This document shows, piece by piece, positions 20,625-33,430 of a stretch of DNA of 64,000 nucleotides. The stretch is taken from the NCBI GenBank assembly GCA_947579605.1, contig OX388312.1:20855313-20919312 (forward strand), in the 5' to 3' direction. The translations under genes and the position numbers were made by a program. How positions within the stretch are numbered: position 1 is the stretch's first letter; each line of letters begins with the position of its first letter. A model generated the notes under the pieces. That model made no database searches and was not told the DNA's origin. It worked only from the letters and a program-made list of their open reading frames with translations. This DNA comes from Athripsodes cinereus (lineage: Eukaryota > Arthropoda > Insecta > Trichoptera > Leptoceridae).

Positions 20625-23600
20625 AATTAATTCAACATGAATTTCAACTTTAAAAATATCAACTTTATTTCATTATATTGAATAAACATATCCATAGAAA
20701 CAAACATTAACGCATCCTAGAAAAATGCATGTTCGGTGATTCATTTAGAGCCTACCTATTCATAAATTGACAAACTATTATATTTGATATTTACAAAGAG
20801 TTCTAAAGAAAGTCCACTTTATAATAATTAACGATAAATTAGATGGGTCGTAATTGAAATTGTTTAGTTCAGAACGTGGCCTCTTAAATATGTAATATTT
20901 CGCAGACAATTACTCAATGCTTTCAAAATAATGTGTATGTATTAAAAATGTATCTTTCATAGCAATATTTCCTACGTCGATTCAAGAAATACTTGTGGAA
21001 CACTTTGAATAAACTCCTGTCTTATATATAATTCTCCCTTTTATTGTTATGCTTCAAGTTTATGACGACATTTGGGCGTTGAATGTGTTCACGTATTAAC
21101 ACAATATGACAAAATTACCTTAAAAGCAAACTTGTGTTATGTTTTGCATGTCGTTATATAATGAACCACTTCACAGCGAAGGGGATAACATTAGTATAAT
21201 ACTCATAGAGGTAAGTTTATTGTTATTTAATTTACTTACCTCTGAGGTGCCTGTCCGGAATTCATTTCTATTTAACCCTATTGTTTAGCATGCCATATTT
21301 AGGAGCATTATGCTGTTTACAGAAAACCAAAAATGGATCAGAAAATTACCATAATTTTAGTTTGGTTAAGTTATCATATAAATGTGATTTGTTATTAAAA
21401 GATATATAAAACTCCTCAACACAGCAAAATAAATAGAACTCATTATTGTTTTTGAATTTTGATTTCTTAAAACTTTTTTTATCATAAAACTCGTTTTTAA
21501 GAACCTTCACAGATTTTTCCCAAATGTGATATTTTTTGTTATCAAGAAAATGTCTGCTTGCGTGTTTTTAATACATGGCTTGTTTGCTGGCTACCTCACT
21601 TGTGGGATATGTCGTGACGGTATAGTAGTATCTAGTAGATATAAATTCGAAATTATCATTCCACAGCTATCTCTTTTTCCTTATAGTTTTTAGCTACCAA
21701 TACACCAGACTTAATCCAACAAGAATCAATAATCTCATTTGTAACACAAGTATTGGGCATTTCAAATACAGTTTATTTTGAATTCATAATTTTACTTACA
21801 TACTTATATGAAAAAATATATACTAAATTTTTAAGATTTTCGACAGGTTATAAAAGTTCATCTTACGATAAAAGAGCGTTTGGAATATCCAAAAATGGTT
21901 TGAGATAAATCAATTTGTAAAAAAAACGGGTCTGAGGAGCGAATGTAATTTTCTACCTAATGTTATTGAGAAGTTTCGATAATGAATGGAAGAATAAATA
22001 GATAATCTTTTCCAAGACAAGGTTTTGAAGCATAGAAATGAGTATAAGGTACTCAAACATTTTAGTTCTATTGATTAGTTTGTTTATGAAAATAGATTGT
22101 TTGAAGGGTAGAAAACTTTCCAATACTCGGTGCAGACACAATACATAATATTTATTTTATTAACATAGTACCTACTTTCTCTAACAACTCATCAATAATG
22201 TTTTGACCCCATATTCACACAATGTTTCAACTTTCTAGTACTTACGTTTGTTATTTATTTAGCAATTGAAAGTTCATGCATAATACTTGTATTTAATAAT
22301 ACTTGTATTTCTAGGAAAACCTGAATGTTATCTGCAAATAATGTAAATTGATGTAGAATGTAGAGAAGAAATATAGGTATATCCAATGTGAAAATAATAT
22401 TAGGAGCTTAATATGTATTTTTAAGTAGGGCTACAAATTTAATAAGAAACGTACAAGTTAATAAGTCGACAGATTAAGGGTAGTTTAATCATTACTCAGG
22501 ATTTCAGACGGACTTTTTTAAGTAGTACCTAATATATTTAAGAAGTAGGCCAAGCAACGTATTAAGTGACGAATACACATAAATACATTAAGTAACTTTT
22601 CTATTTTCGAAGAGGAGAGACACCATGATAATTTATTTTAATTTAGAATATAAAATAAAATATAAAAAAAATACTGTTTACTATCACTTCATCGATATAT
22701 TATTAAAATTTGATTTTTTTCGGACAAACGCCCATTTTAAAAATTAACGTATGTCCACAAACTTGCAAACTTCACTATATCAATCATGTGAAAATAAACT
22801 GTGTTTCTTATTTATATTATTTAAAATTTAGTAGTTTTTTGTTCTTACGGAGAGGACAATTTATATCTTTAACATAATACAGTTTTTTTGTCAAGGGACC
22901 TTGAATTCCTTGTGTCACCGCGACCATAGTAGATCTATTGTTACAAACATAATATACAGTTAGTCTGCTCACTATACCATAATCCATGATTTTATTAATT
23001 AAAATTTCGAATCAATTTACGCAATTTAATATAATTATAATGTGTAAATTTATTTCCGATGTGATGTAATATAACAATTTATTTTTTTTAAACCTACTCG
23101 AAAATAATATATTTCCGATACCAAAAAGTATTTATAGTAGGTAATACACAAAAACATTTGTAGATTTGTTTGTATTTTTACAATTTATATATGTTTGTAA
23201 CGCGACGCTGAAAGTTGTGATGGTGTCAAAAATTTACGAGCGTGAAACGAATCGTAAAATTTTAAGACGAGGCAAACCCATAAAAGGATTTCAGATAATT
23301 CTCAGTGATTTGTGTAGAAGGGCGTTTATTTCTGACACAAGTGTTTACTTTTCCTAACACTAAATAATATCCAAAGAATAATCTTTAAATTTTTTACAAT
23401 GTGTTGAAAAAAAAAGTATTAATGATTAAGTTTATAAATATTATTAGAATTGACTTAAATTCGTTATTCACTTCATTGAATTCACTTCAGTCCAAAAGGA
23501 GATATTAATTTCCGTGACAAACTTGTGTCTGTAATAAGTTACTACCTACCTAGATTACTTAAAATAAATCCAAGTTTATACGAACCAAATTGCAGTCTTA

Positions 23601-23687
23601 CATTCTCACACTTGTAATACAATGATTTCATCATGGCGAAGTATATTGCGAACGGTATATGAATTTTAGATGTACTAGTTACATATT
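20625..23687. other. AT-rich DNA, one short repeat fragment, no gene
   Basis: Apart from the repeat fragment at 21,555-21,634 no feature was recognised. The open frame at 23,166-23,357 starts on a non-ATG codon and has no recognisable motif. Confidence 0.5.
21555..21634 (+). repeat. 3' piece of the 250-bp interspersed repeat
   Basis: GCTTGTTTGCTGGCTACC followed by CACTTGTGGGATATGTCGTGACGG and a short TAG run matches the 3' third of the repeat at 15,325. The 5' two thirds are absent or unrecognisable. Confidence 0.7.
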
Positions 23688-24008
23688 AACTATGTTGACC
23701 GTACCTTCTGTGTGGTTGGTCCGTTGCTGTGGAACAAAATTCCCTTTGATTTGCGAACTCTGGAGAGTGTGGGGAGGCGTTACGAGGTTAAAAACACTAT
23801 TGTTCGGGAGGTGTTATGAAAAATTAATGTGGTTGTAGTACATAATTAACTAATTCCTTAATTAAAAATGTTTCGTGATTACCACATAGTTAGTGCCAAC
23901 AAAATCAAACAAGGTGTTATGATTCTTAAATGGGCCCTTGCGGTGGTTTTTCCACAAAACGGCGCATCATAAATTAATAAGTTGTCTAGTTATTATTATT
24001 ATTATTAA
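23688..24008 (+). mobile_element. 3' end of a CR1/L2-like LINE
   Basis: Positions 23,688-23,819 encode DRTFCVVGPLLWNKIPFDLR and a charged tail before TGA, the conserved end of CR1/L2 proteins (S-x-x-GP-x-WN-x-LP-x-x-LR). The 3' untranslated region contains GGGCCCTTGCGGTGG and TCCACAAAACGGCGC, then an (ATT)n tail at 23,992-24,007. The LINE ending at 45,131 has the same 3' motif. Confidence 0.7.
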
Positions 24009-26069
24009 TGGTTCAAGATTCCATTATTAAGATAACTCCTAATTAGCTCAAAATGTTTTTCTTATATTCTAAAAACAGTATAATACCAAATCCCAAAAAT
24101 CCTGTGTTAAATTCAATTATGTATTTATGTAAGGAGGTATGGATAAAAAATGTTTTAAATTGTTACAGTACGAGATAAATACTAAACATTCTATAAAAAA
24201 TGTTTTGTACTACATAAATGGGAATGAGTTGTTAAAAATATATGCTTCATTAAGATTCAAACACGGCGAACGAGATTGAATTGAAATTTCAATGTAATTT
24301 ATATTCATCAAGCACAAATATATTAGGTTGCTACTTAGGTATTCATTTTATCTACGTATTTGACTGAGTGAATTTTCAAAATTTAGGTTATCTCCCAATC
24401 GGAAAATTAGTGAACTATGAACAACAAAGTTTGAAAGGTGCTTAATAACGTCTAAACAAATTTGTTGGTGGATTATTGACGGTTGAACTATATTTAGTTA
24501 TTATTAATTTTCAATAGATTATACTGACTTGTGTAAATAAATATTTCAGTTAAAATGTTGTCATTTTCAATCAACTTTATTTTGTACGAATTGTTAAAAA
24601 GTGCCAATAGCATAGAGTAGCGCATAATATGAATTTAATTTTTGTTATATGTGGAAAGTTTAATTAGTATTTAGTACAAAATAAAATACATAAAATTCAT
24701 TCAGAATGAGTAGCATACCTCGTTGCTGTATTGATAATATTTTATAGCTTATTCGTGATGATTAATGGACACTCGAAATTTGAAGATAGTGGGATGCCTT
24801 TAAAATTATTGAATAATCTATATAATATTTGTATCTTTTCACTATTTAATAATTCTTGAATAAGTTTATTATACAATAAGACGTAGGTATTCACTAAATC
24901 TGTATGAGAAATGAATGTTTTCACGTACATAATATATGTTATAATATTTTTTAAGGTTTATAGTAATTACACTAACATGTTCGTAGTAAGTAAAATAATA
25001 ATATGAACCAACTCTGTAGGTTCCCTAGTGACATAAAAGTAGATAATAATCAAAATTTTGGCATAGGCACTGCGGTGAACAAAGCCTGAATTGAAAAGTA
25101 TACACAATGGGGCTTCAACCTTTGTGCGAGCCTCCTTAAAACTTGTAGTTGTGAGATTTATCCAAGAAGATAAACACTTAGACACAATACAAGATAAGGC
25201 ACGGAATTTTCTCTAGAGTATTCCCCTTTATCCACCACTCTATCTTAAAAACCAATGTTTTTTTTTTAATTGACATCGTTTTTATAAACCTTAATATTGG
25301 AAAAAAATATTTTATTGTCCTACTTAATCTGCATATTTTTGTTTTAATTTCTACCAAAATATGTACCTACCTATCATATGTGAGCAAAAAATATTTTAGA
25401 TCTATTATAAACACAATTATGGATTATCATATGTAGAACATCAGTTGTTCAACAAAAACAGCTCAGAAGTGTCCTACATGTTTAATGAAAGTTGGTATAG
25501 CTTTTCTTTTCGAAATGTATATAAATTAAATATATGTGTAATAATTTTGAATGATGATGTGCAAAAAGCATAAAATAAATAAATAAATATGTAAAATTAA
25601 CTGTGTTAAAAAACCTAATTGTGTTAATTAAATAATTGGACTGATTAAAAATAGATACATAAATATATTACTCCTAATGCTGGCAATGCGATCATAGAAT
25701 CACAAAGAATTTTTTTAATCAACTGCCCATCTAATATTATCAAGGACTTGAAGCTGATTGCCAGATCCCGATTATCTATATATAGAATTCATTGTGATTT
25801 CTAGGAGAATATGTGTGTAATAGAAAACACCAATCAATTTACACTTTAGAACAATCCATTTCCTTTCACTGCCTAAAGCCATATCAACTCCCACACAATG
25901 AATTTATTTCTGTAAACACCACTTACAATATGATAGTGTGCTTCTTATGGTAGGCATGTTGTAGGGTTATTGAGATAATCAGTCTTTTATCAAGCGTCCT
26001 AGAATTTTCCTGGTTTATAGGCTTATTGAAAAAACTGAAAAACTGAATTTAAGCTTTGTAATAAACTGT
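24009..26069. other. AT-rich DNA without a recognisable gene
   Basis: No coding homology, RNA gene or clear repeat was recognised. Confidence 0.5.
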
Positions 26070-26205
26070 TCCTATTATAACGACATCAGATCGCAGGGAA
26101 TGTTGTGGAGAGAGGTGACGCGATTGGCACAGAGACGTTCTGAATGGAGGAGACTGTTTTCTACCCTGTGATCCCGAGAGGAGGGTTAACGACGATGATG
26201 ATTTC
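26070..26205 (+). pseudogene. LINE C-terminal fragment (same block as 18,372)
   Basis: The plus strand encodes SYYNDIRSQGMLWREVTRLA, then QRRSEWRRLFSTL, a stop, SREEG, and a short GATGATGAT tail. It aligns with the fragment at 18,372 over its last ~45 residues. An internal stop shows it is dead. Confidence 0.8.
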
Positions 26206-27929
26206 TTCTAAAAAGTTTTTTTTTATGATATTTAAGATATGGTGATAGACATCACTGAATAAAATAAAAGTGTTTTATTTCTTCATGAGAATTTACAAAT
26301 TTACGTACTACAGGAAAATGTACACAATTCTAAAACTCCATATATTTCACACCTACAAAAAAATGATACTGGTCAATTGTTTGCATTGCATACTTATACT
26401 GTAGATATATTTTGTACCATATAATATAAATGTTTTCAAGTACAAACTGGGATGGAGAGGGGTATACACGGATTTTTTTGTCAAAAATGTATGAAACAAT
26501 AAAAATATTACATAAATAGTATTTTTTTAGAAACATATATTATCTGGGTTTTGTTATAAACCCAAATACAACCTTATACACGATTCACAGAACCACGGAC
26601 CCCTTAAAGTTAACATGTTTTAACAAACTGATCTAGACACCTATTTTTTTTTCATATTATCACTTATATATCTGACCTACTACAATAATATTGTGTTCAG
26701 ATTAAATAAAAACTAATTTTAATTTAAATGTTACTGAAAACAAAGAGTATGTTCAAAAAAGTCGATTATATCATTTGATTCACGACTAATAAAACAATAT
26801 AATAATAATGGGTGTTCTCTGTTCTATTAGGCATAATAATATAGGGAGTGGGTACAAGAATGTGTGATTATAATTATAATATATTCAAAACAATACTCTG
26901 ATAACTAATAACATGTTAATGGAAGGACAAAACCTAATCATAGTTAAGAACTTGTAATAATATAACATAGTACGTAAGGGTACATAGAACTCTACTATGC
27001 TTAACCTAAATATCCTTAATAATTAGGGGAGGAATTTATGGCATAAAGCTTTAGGCTAAACAATATCGAATCCTTTTCCGGAAATCATTATTATTAATAT
27101 TAGGTACATATTATTCAAAATAACAAAATTGAACCCTTTTTACTCTGAACTTAAAAACTAATAACAACATTATACTCGTATTATTTGTTCGTAAATATTT
27201 TTTTTGTTTTTCAAATATTGTGTTATGAAAATTTATCATCATGTTATGTTACAAATTTCAGGAAATATTTTTCGTTTTGTTTGTAATAATCTTGCTTCCA
27301 GTGAAATGATGGTAATGTATTATATGTATTTTCAGGAATAAAGTAGGTACACAAGAAAGTAAGTCTTATTAATAAAACATCTGATAAACCTACTTGAAAC
27401 TTCCATATTCACATTCCAAATAAAGTTAAGAAGTATCCTGAAGGAGGAAAGTAGTCTTGAAGTAATTCACTTCACACAGACATTTACGTACCCATATAGC
27501 ACAAGCTATAGAAACTTTGTTTCGAGGTCATTAAAAATACGGTAACATTTCGTTATTTGTCGACACGTAACTACACAAAAAAACTATCTGCACTTTGTGA
27601 GCTCAGAGTCGTAACTGTTTCCACACAAAGGGATAAAAGTTAAGAAACAATGTTACTTTATAAATTTCAGCCACAATGTGCGGTAATGTTACAAAACAGA
27701 GTTCAAACTATTGGTATTGGTTGAAAAAACTACCATTCATAATTCGAAACCGCAATCAGATTGTGACAAAAAAGGTTTCTTGTGTATTATACCTACTAGT
27801 GTTAAGTACTATGCTGGAGGTAATTGCATTAAATGTCTTTATTTCATAACACATGGAGGAATTTTATAGGCTACACGTGCATATTTGTGTGCAATATTCG
27901 TAGAATCAAAGTGAATAAAATATTTAAAA
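26206..27929. other. AT-rich DNA without a recognisable gene
   Basis: No coding homology, RNA gene or clear repeat was recognised. Confidence 0.5.
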
Positions 27930-28075
27930 TGGCTCCTCCATTCAGAGCGTCTCTGCGGCAATTGCGTCACCTCTTTCCACGACATTCCTTGCGCTCTGAT
28001 AACGTTGTCATAGGAACGGTGTATTGTGAAAGAGGGACGCCCGAGCCGACGGAACCCTTGCGGACGGAAGAACAG
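27930..28075 (-). pseudogene. LINE C-terminal fragment, truncated at both ends
   Basis: The minus strand encodes FFRPQGFRRLGRPSFTIHRS, then GMSWKEVTQLPQRRSEWRS, about 85-90% identical by eye to the fragment at 18,372. It lacks the 3' tail and everything upstream, so it is a short internal piece left by deletion or rearrangement. Confidence 0.8.
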
Positions 28076-28147
28076 CAACATAAATAAATACTATTTTAAA
28101 ATTGAAATCCTTGAAAAGTGAGATATTACCTTTGGAAAATATAATTC

Positions 28148-28260
28148 CTCTAGACCAGTGTTTCCCAACCTTCTTCATGCCATGCCCTACTCAGATTAAT
28201 TCTTTTGCTATATTTTTATACCTCCTGAGTGATATAATATTCTACACATGTGGATATATG
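28148..28260 (+). mobile_element. Left end of a hAT-type element (other end missing)
   Basis: CAGTGTTTCCCAACC at 28,156 is a classic hAT terminal inverted repeat, followed by the CTTCATGCCATGCCCTAC-type subterminal sequence common in Charlie/Buster-like MITEs. The eight bases before it, CTCTAGAC, fit the nTCTAGAn target preference known for Buster-type hAT elements. No matching right end with a second CTCTAGAC was found downstream, so the copy is truncated. Confidence 0.6.
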
Positions 28261-29520
28261 ATAAAGCAATATTTTTTCTAGTTTAGTATATCTGAAATAG
28301 GTATTTTCAATAAAATCTTTGAAAGGTTGTAATAATATGGATTTTTGAGTTATCTTGAATAATGAAAATGTTATACCTTTAAGTATTTTACAGACTTTAT
28401 TTCTATATATCCAAATTTATTTATATTAATTTTTTGTTATTAAGGTCCACTCAGCTTAATATCAATAATTATTGATTTCACTACAATAATTATTGAATTA
28501 AAATTTTTCAACGAACTCCCAAAAAGTTGAAGCTTAGAATATTGAAGAGATACAAATAAATGCGATGTAGCTAGAAAAAGAAAAACCCATTATGAAAAAT
28601 GAAGAAGGCTGCTTTTGATGATGGTATTAATAATAATAGTTAGTTGTGCCACTTTCCTATGTTGAACTACAACTACTTATAAAATTACATTTGCCTTGTC
28701 GTATTTATTTCAATGTCCAAACGCCGCAATCTCTTTGTGAGACGGAAAAAGGCGGCTTATCTTAAGCTTCTGTGTAGGCTTCTTACATTAATGAGAACAC
28801 ATTAAGACAAGATGGGGATTAAAGATGTCTCATGTTATAATGTACGTTTTTAAAAATTATTTCATTTAGGCGTATTTAAGACAAAAAAACATATTCAATA
28901 TAGTGATGAGCTAGCTACCTGAATGTCTATCTATTATTAGCACGGAGAGGATATAATATAGGGTTCACTACATTCATTAGTTAATATTATATCCACCAGC
29001 TACTCCATGGAGTTGGCATGATATTATTGATAGTAAAACAGATGCATTATTAACCTTTTTTGTAAGTAATGATTTGGTTATATTTTTTCCTAACAAAAAA
29101 AATCTCAACTCTTATTTGTACAGAATATAATATATTATGTAAATAAGACAATAATGAACTATTTGGCTGAATGATGTAAAAAGGATTGCTGGAAATATTT
29201 GGACGTAAAAAGCTCAGCACAGAAAGGTGTAAAGTCTAAAGGGGAGTCCTATTTCCAAAGATGCACTCAAAATGGTTGAAAAGATAGGAGAAGTGAGACA
29301 AAAAATCGTAAATTTATTTAATGTGTTATAAGTTAAACGGTTCAAATATGTGTGTCAAACCCATATCATGTGTTTGAAATACGATAATTTCATGTCCAAA
29401 ATTTATTATCTAAGCCTTTGACCATATTTCAGAGATCTCGACTATAAAATAGGACATGAAAGATGATTTTACTCCATGTTAGAAGAACAAAGAACAAATT
29501 TTTCCAAACTATAATATGTT
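28261..29520. other. AT-rich DNA with a decayed repeat, no gene
   Basis: Positions 28,900-29,040 contain GATGAGCTAGCTACCTGAATGTC and AGCACGGAGAGGA, a strongly decayed plus-strand copy of the 250-bp repeat. Nothing else was recognised. Confidence 0.4.
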
Positions 29521-29791
29521 TAATAATATAAAATATAAAAAAAAACACTGTTTTATGTTTCACATTAATGTATACCAAAGTATACTACAATTACGCCTAG
29601 CGCTTTCACCAATATATTGGCATCATCAAGGCGGAGTATAAACTTAGTGTAACTTAGTGTAAATTTAGTTTATACTCCGCCCTGATGATGCCAATATATT
29701 GGTGAAAGCGCTAGGCGTAATTGTAGTATACTTTGGTATACATTAATGTGAAACATAAAACAGTGTTTTTTTTATATATTTTATATTATTA
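29521..29791. mobile_element. Nearly perfect fold-back element (~120-bp arms)
   Basis: The left arm (29,521-~29,645) and right arm (~29,668-29,791) are reverse complements with almost no mismatches, through ACACTGTTTTATGTTTCAC, GTATACCAAAGTATAC and CGCCTAGCGCTTTCACC. A ~22-bp centre (CTTAGTGTAACTTAGTG) separates them. The right arm has CTGATGA (29,682) and GAAA (29,704) separated by CCAATATATTGG; in the left arm the first motif is TTGATGA. ATGTT on both sides (29,516-29,520 and 29,794-29,798) may be a target duplication. The CTGATGA...GAAA core points to Penelope-like ends. Confidence 0.85.
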
Positions 29792-29798
29792 AAATGTT

Positions 29799-30838
29799 GT
29801 TTCACAATGTCAACACTGAAACATTAAATTTAATTTATGATATGTTTATTTAATTATGACGAATTTTCACAATGTTTGCTCTTCGAAAATAAATAAATTA
29901 TATGTTAATCATTAAAATGTTATTCAATGACGTCTTACATCAATCAAAATATCACACTATTTATTAATTATTATATTTTCACTTTTTTTCTATACTCACC
30001 CATTCAAAAGATTATTTATTACTTAAAGTGAATAATTTTCTTTACTTTCAAATACAAAAAATAGTTCCACACGAAGTAGGAAAGTACGCTAAGCTTTAAA
30101 AGTATATTATCCTTGCTTGACAATAAGACCCATAAAACCTTTTCGTTATAACCCCACTTAGTACATAATTGTAACATCAAACTAAAGAGTCCATTCTCCC
30201 ACTTCTAAGCAAGAGTAATCTTTCAGAATGAAATGATGAATATATGTAAAATACACATACGTTAATACAAATAGTTTTGTGTTAATATTATCAATTTTCT
30301 ATGAATATAAAATCTAGGCAAAATATAATTTTGTCTTCAATAAATTTATGATTTAGATACATTACCAAATTTCACTTTTTATGAAGGGCAGTTAATATTT
30401 TCAGTTTGTTTTACATTAGAGTTCTTGGAAAATATAAGTTTGTTTTGAAAGACATCTAAATCAAATAAACAGAGAGATTAACCGCAAAGTGTTCACCAAT
30501 ATGAATATTTTAGATCTTAACTATGGATAGAAAAAGTGTTTGATAGTATTAATTTCTAAAAAAAATTGTAATAACTGAAAACAAATCCACAACAATCATG
30601 GAAGTTGTGATAGATCAATAGAATCAACATGGAAAAAAACATTGGTTTACAATGGTAATGTTTTTTTTTTAAATATATAAACTGTTAATAAAATACGATG
30701 CTTATTTGATGCAGGTATTTTTTATAAATTAATGAAATATGTATGTATGTATGTACTTATCCCAGGACTAAATTGTATGAAAAGCTATTTATAAAAAAAA
30801 TGAGAACATTTCTTAATATGTTTTTGTTTCATTTTCAT
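29799..30838. other. AT-rich DNA without a recognisable gene
   Basis: No coding homology, RNA gene or clear repeat was recognised. Confidence 0.5.
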
Positions 30839-31103
30839 TATCCCGTGGAGCACCCGGTAAAGAATTGGTCTCCCACTCTTCTGCGTAAGTTTTCGAGTGT
30901 CCTGTAAAAGGCAGGTGTTCGAAAAAAATAAGGCATTTTACTTCTTAAATTCAGCGATGAGGCTTGCCACCCATCCTGAATGTCTTGATTTTATATTAGC
31001 ACGAAGAGGACAGTTTGCATGTTTCTTACATGCAGCTGATCTGCTGGCTACCCCACTTGTGGGATATGCCGTGATGGTATAGTAGTATAGTAGTAGTAGT
31101 AGT
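30839..31103 (+). mobile_element. 250-bp SINE-like repeat, second full copy
   Basis: It starts TTATCCCGTGGAGCACCCGG and ends CCGTGATGG plus TAGTAGTATAGTAGTAGTAG. It is collinear with the copy at 15,325 over its whole length with scattered substitutions and one TA gain in the tail. A clear target duplication is not visible. A ~60-codon frame is shared with the 15,325 copy, but most of the differences between the two change amino acids, so it is not under coding constraint. Confidence 0.85.
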
Positions 31104-32439
31104 TCATATTAATGTTGGTGACAATTAAATATACTAACCAATGAATGCTTATAAAATTATTTATATAATTTTTCGAGCTTTTTATCAAAAGTTCGCATAA
31201 TTAATAATCCAGCAAATTACATAATCGAAATTTATAAAAATAATTTGACTTATGCTTACCGATGAATTCAAGTGAGAATATTGATGAAAGGATCACTAAA
31301 ATTTTATTTAACCACATTTTTTCAAGTTATTTATTTACACCTTTTTATACTTAATCACATTATAAATAATTATACAACTAGAATTCTTTATGCACAGTAA
31401 AATAAAACCTTATTATTTTGAATAATGAATACTGTACATACAATTAAATATATTTTTTAAACCACTCACATATCTACTAGAAAAAACTCTAAAAGTTACA
31501 CAATTACTAGTTAACTAATCAGTAATAACTTTTTCTACACTTCTAACAAGTGGAATTATGTACTTCCTTAAACATATGATTAGAACTTTAATTTTCGTAG
31601 ATTTTATCTTATAATTTGTTTCCTTCTACGTAACATAAGTACTCAATAGTTAAGAGAACATTAGTAAGTTGACACTATGATAAACGAAGTAAAAGCGGCG
31701 CGTAATGTAAACCAAATATAGTATATTTAGACTCACAGGGTTTGTGCAACGTCCATTTAACGCCGCGTCGTTCTATCGACTGAATAAGTCTGCGGTAGTG
31801 AGGCGTCGCAGGCTGATACTTCACTCAAAGAAGCGGGCATCGATGTAGTGAATATTGTTGAGCTTTCCGTTCACCCCCTAGCGATGAATTATCAAGCACT
31901 AGCCATTATTTGTATTAATATTGTACTAGTGAATGATTATGTTATATTAGTGTAAAACGTCGGACCTTACACAATAAAGTATTATTGCAGATTGTAAAAT
32001 GCCTTAAAAAAACACCAAAAAATAAATATTGCTGGCTTTCTCTTACACATATTATTATAGTATAATTTTTATAGATGGTTTTATTACTGAAAACCTCAAA
32101 GACAGATCAAAAATAGTTTTCTTAGTTATCATTAATTCATTTATTGAAGTTACAATTAGTTATATTTTTGATTAATACTAGGCAATAAATAGCAGTAGTT
32201 TTAGATATGCATAGAACTTGCCTTCAATCTTTCACAATTTTCTATCATAACCACACTACACCCATTTCACTTTCAGACCTGCGATTCTTCTAGCTTGCAG
32301 TCAAAGGTGAATTCAGAATGGTGAAGAGGTTAATAACGTAACCATCTTTCTACCATCATATACCTACCATGATATCTCAGCATTTTTCACAAATGGGGCA
32401 ATCGGTGGGCCAACTAGTGCATAAATAAAATTAACAAGT
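31104..32439. other. AT-rich DNA with one CpG-richer patch
   Basis: Mostly AT-rich. Positions 31,690-31,870 stand out: GCGGCGCG, ACGCCGCGTCG, GGCGTCGCAGG and GCGGGCATCGATG occur within 180 bp. The patch ends near CACCCCCTAGCGATG, and an AATAAAG lies at 31,971. No coding frame was recognised. Confidence 0.4.
31690..31870. promoter_or_regulatory. CpG-rich patch, possible promoter or LTR remnant
   Basis: CpG dinucleotides are dense here while nearly absent in the flanking kilobase. Such patches in AT-rich insect DNA can be promoters, first exons or transposon ends. There is no TATA box or recognisable exon to decide. Confidence 0.25.
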
Positions 32440-32575
32440 CATCCTCTTTTTTGAAATTCAAGATGGACGGTGAACGTCATTGCCGAATTAAAGATATACA
32501 AAGAATGTCTCATTCATTATGTTTACAATACCTATGTTTCACAGGACACTTGAAAAACTTGATACAAAATCACAT
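32440..32575 (-). repeat. Degenerate copy of the 250-bp repeat
   Basis: Minus-strand order of motifs (a stretch matching GTCCTGT, then the AATTCAGCGATGAG-like and CATCCTGAAT-like segments) follows the repeat at 15,325. Identity is low, so this is an old insertion. Confidence 0.45.
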
Positions 32576-33175
32576 TATAAGTTTTATCTAATATAGGTAC
32601 CTACATTGATTTCACTGTAAGTAGATAATTAAATTGAGAGATAATTTATCATATTTCATCATATCAGCACATTATGTAATCCGTGTACTCGCAATATCGG
32701 TATGTTGCTACGTGATCTGTCAAAGCATTCTAGTTTGGGAATACTCATACTCGTAGCCGGCCTGTGATCCAGTACTTTTATTATGATAATACGTAAAGTT
32801 TCTCGTCACGTAATGTTTTCTGAATAGTTTTTAATATGCAGTGTCACATCTTCGAAAATGCGAACTAGGTGGAAAGTTTCATTGAATAGGCCCGAGAGAT
32901 CGTAATAAATTGAAAACTTAAATCAAAATTTTACGGTCGATCAAACCATAAAAGGATTACTTTAAATCTTTGAGATTTCACTTTTAGTTTGTTTCGTTGA
33001 GTATCATTTTGATTGTTTCGATTATTTTTCGCACGTAAATTCAAATCATAGCTGTAAATTATATATTTCATAATAAAAGCTAAAGCACTTATTTGCGAAT
33101 AAATAAACAACTAAAAAACTGATATTTTCAACCGATGGTACTTGGTGAAAATTCATGTTGAATTAATTATAAATA

Positions 33176-33236
33176 AAAACACTTATTTATAGTATATACA
33201 CAGTGACTCAGTCACTTTAAGTATTTATAAGTGTTT
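33176..33236. repeat. Miniature fold-back relic of the 20,388 element
   Basis: AAAAACACTTATTTATAGTA, then ATACACAGTGACT, matches the left arm end of the 20,388 element. After a short AGTCACT it returns through TATTTATAAGTGTTT. Only the outermost parts of both arms remain, so the interior was lost. Confidence 0.6.
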
Positions 33237-33354
33237 AATTTATATTTAATTCAACTAAAAAAAACTATTAATATCAAATGTTCCTATTCTAAACGCAATG
33301 TATGAACATTAAAACAACAAAATACACGATTTTGTTTTGGTAGTCACAGACATA

Positions 33355-33430
33355 AGGTTGCTGGTTAGTTGAGGTGTGTATTTTAAATGAGTCTTGATCT
33401 CTCAATCCAGAGATTTTGGGTTCGGGTACC
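33355..33430 (+). repeat. tRNA-like SINE head
   Basis: TGGTTAGTTGAGG fits a pol III A box and GGTTCGGGTACC, about 50 bp later, fits a B box. The second lies in a GGG...CCC arm as in a tRNA T arm. An acceptor stem is not visible, so a functional tRNA is unlikely. Confidence 0.4.
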
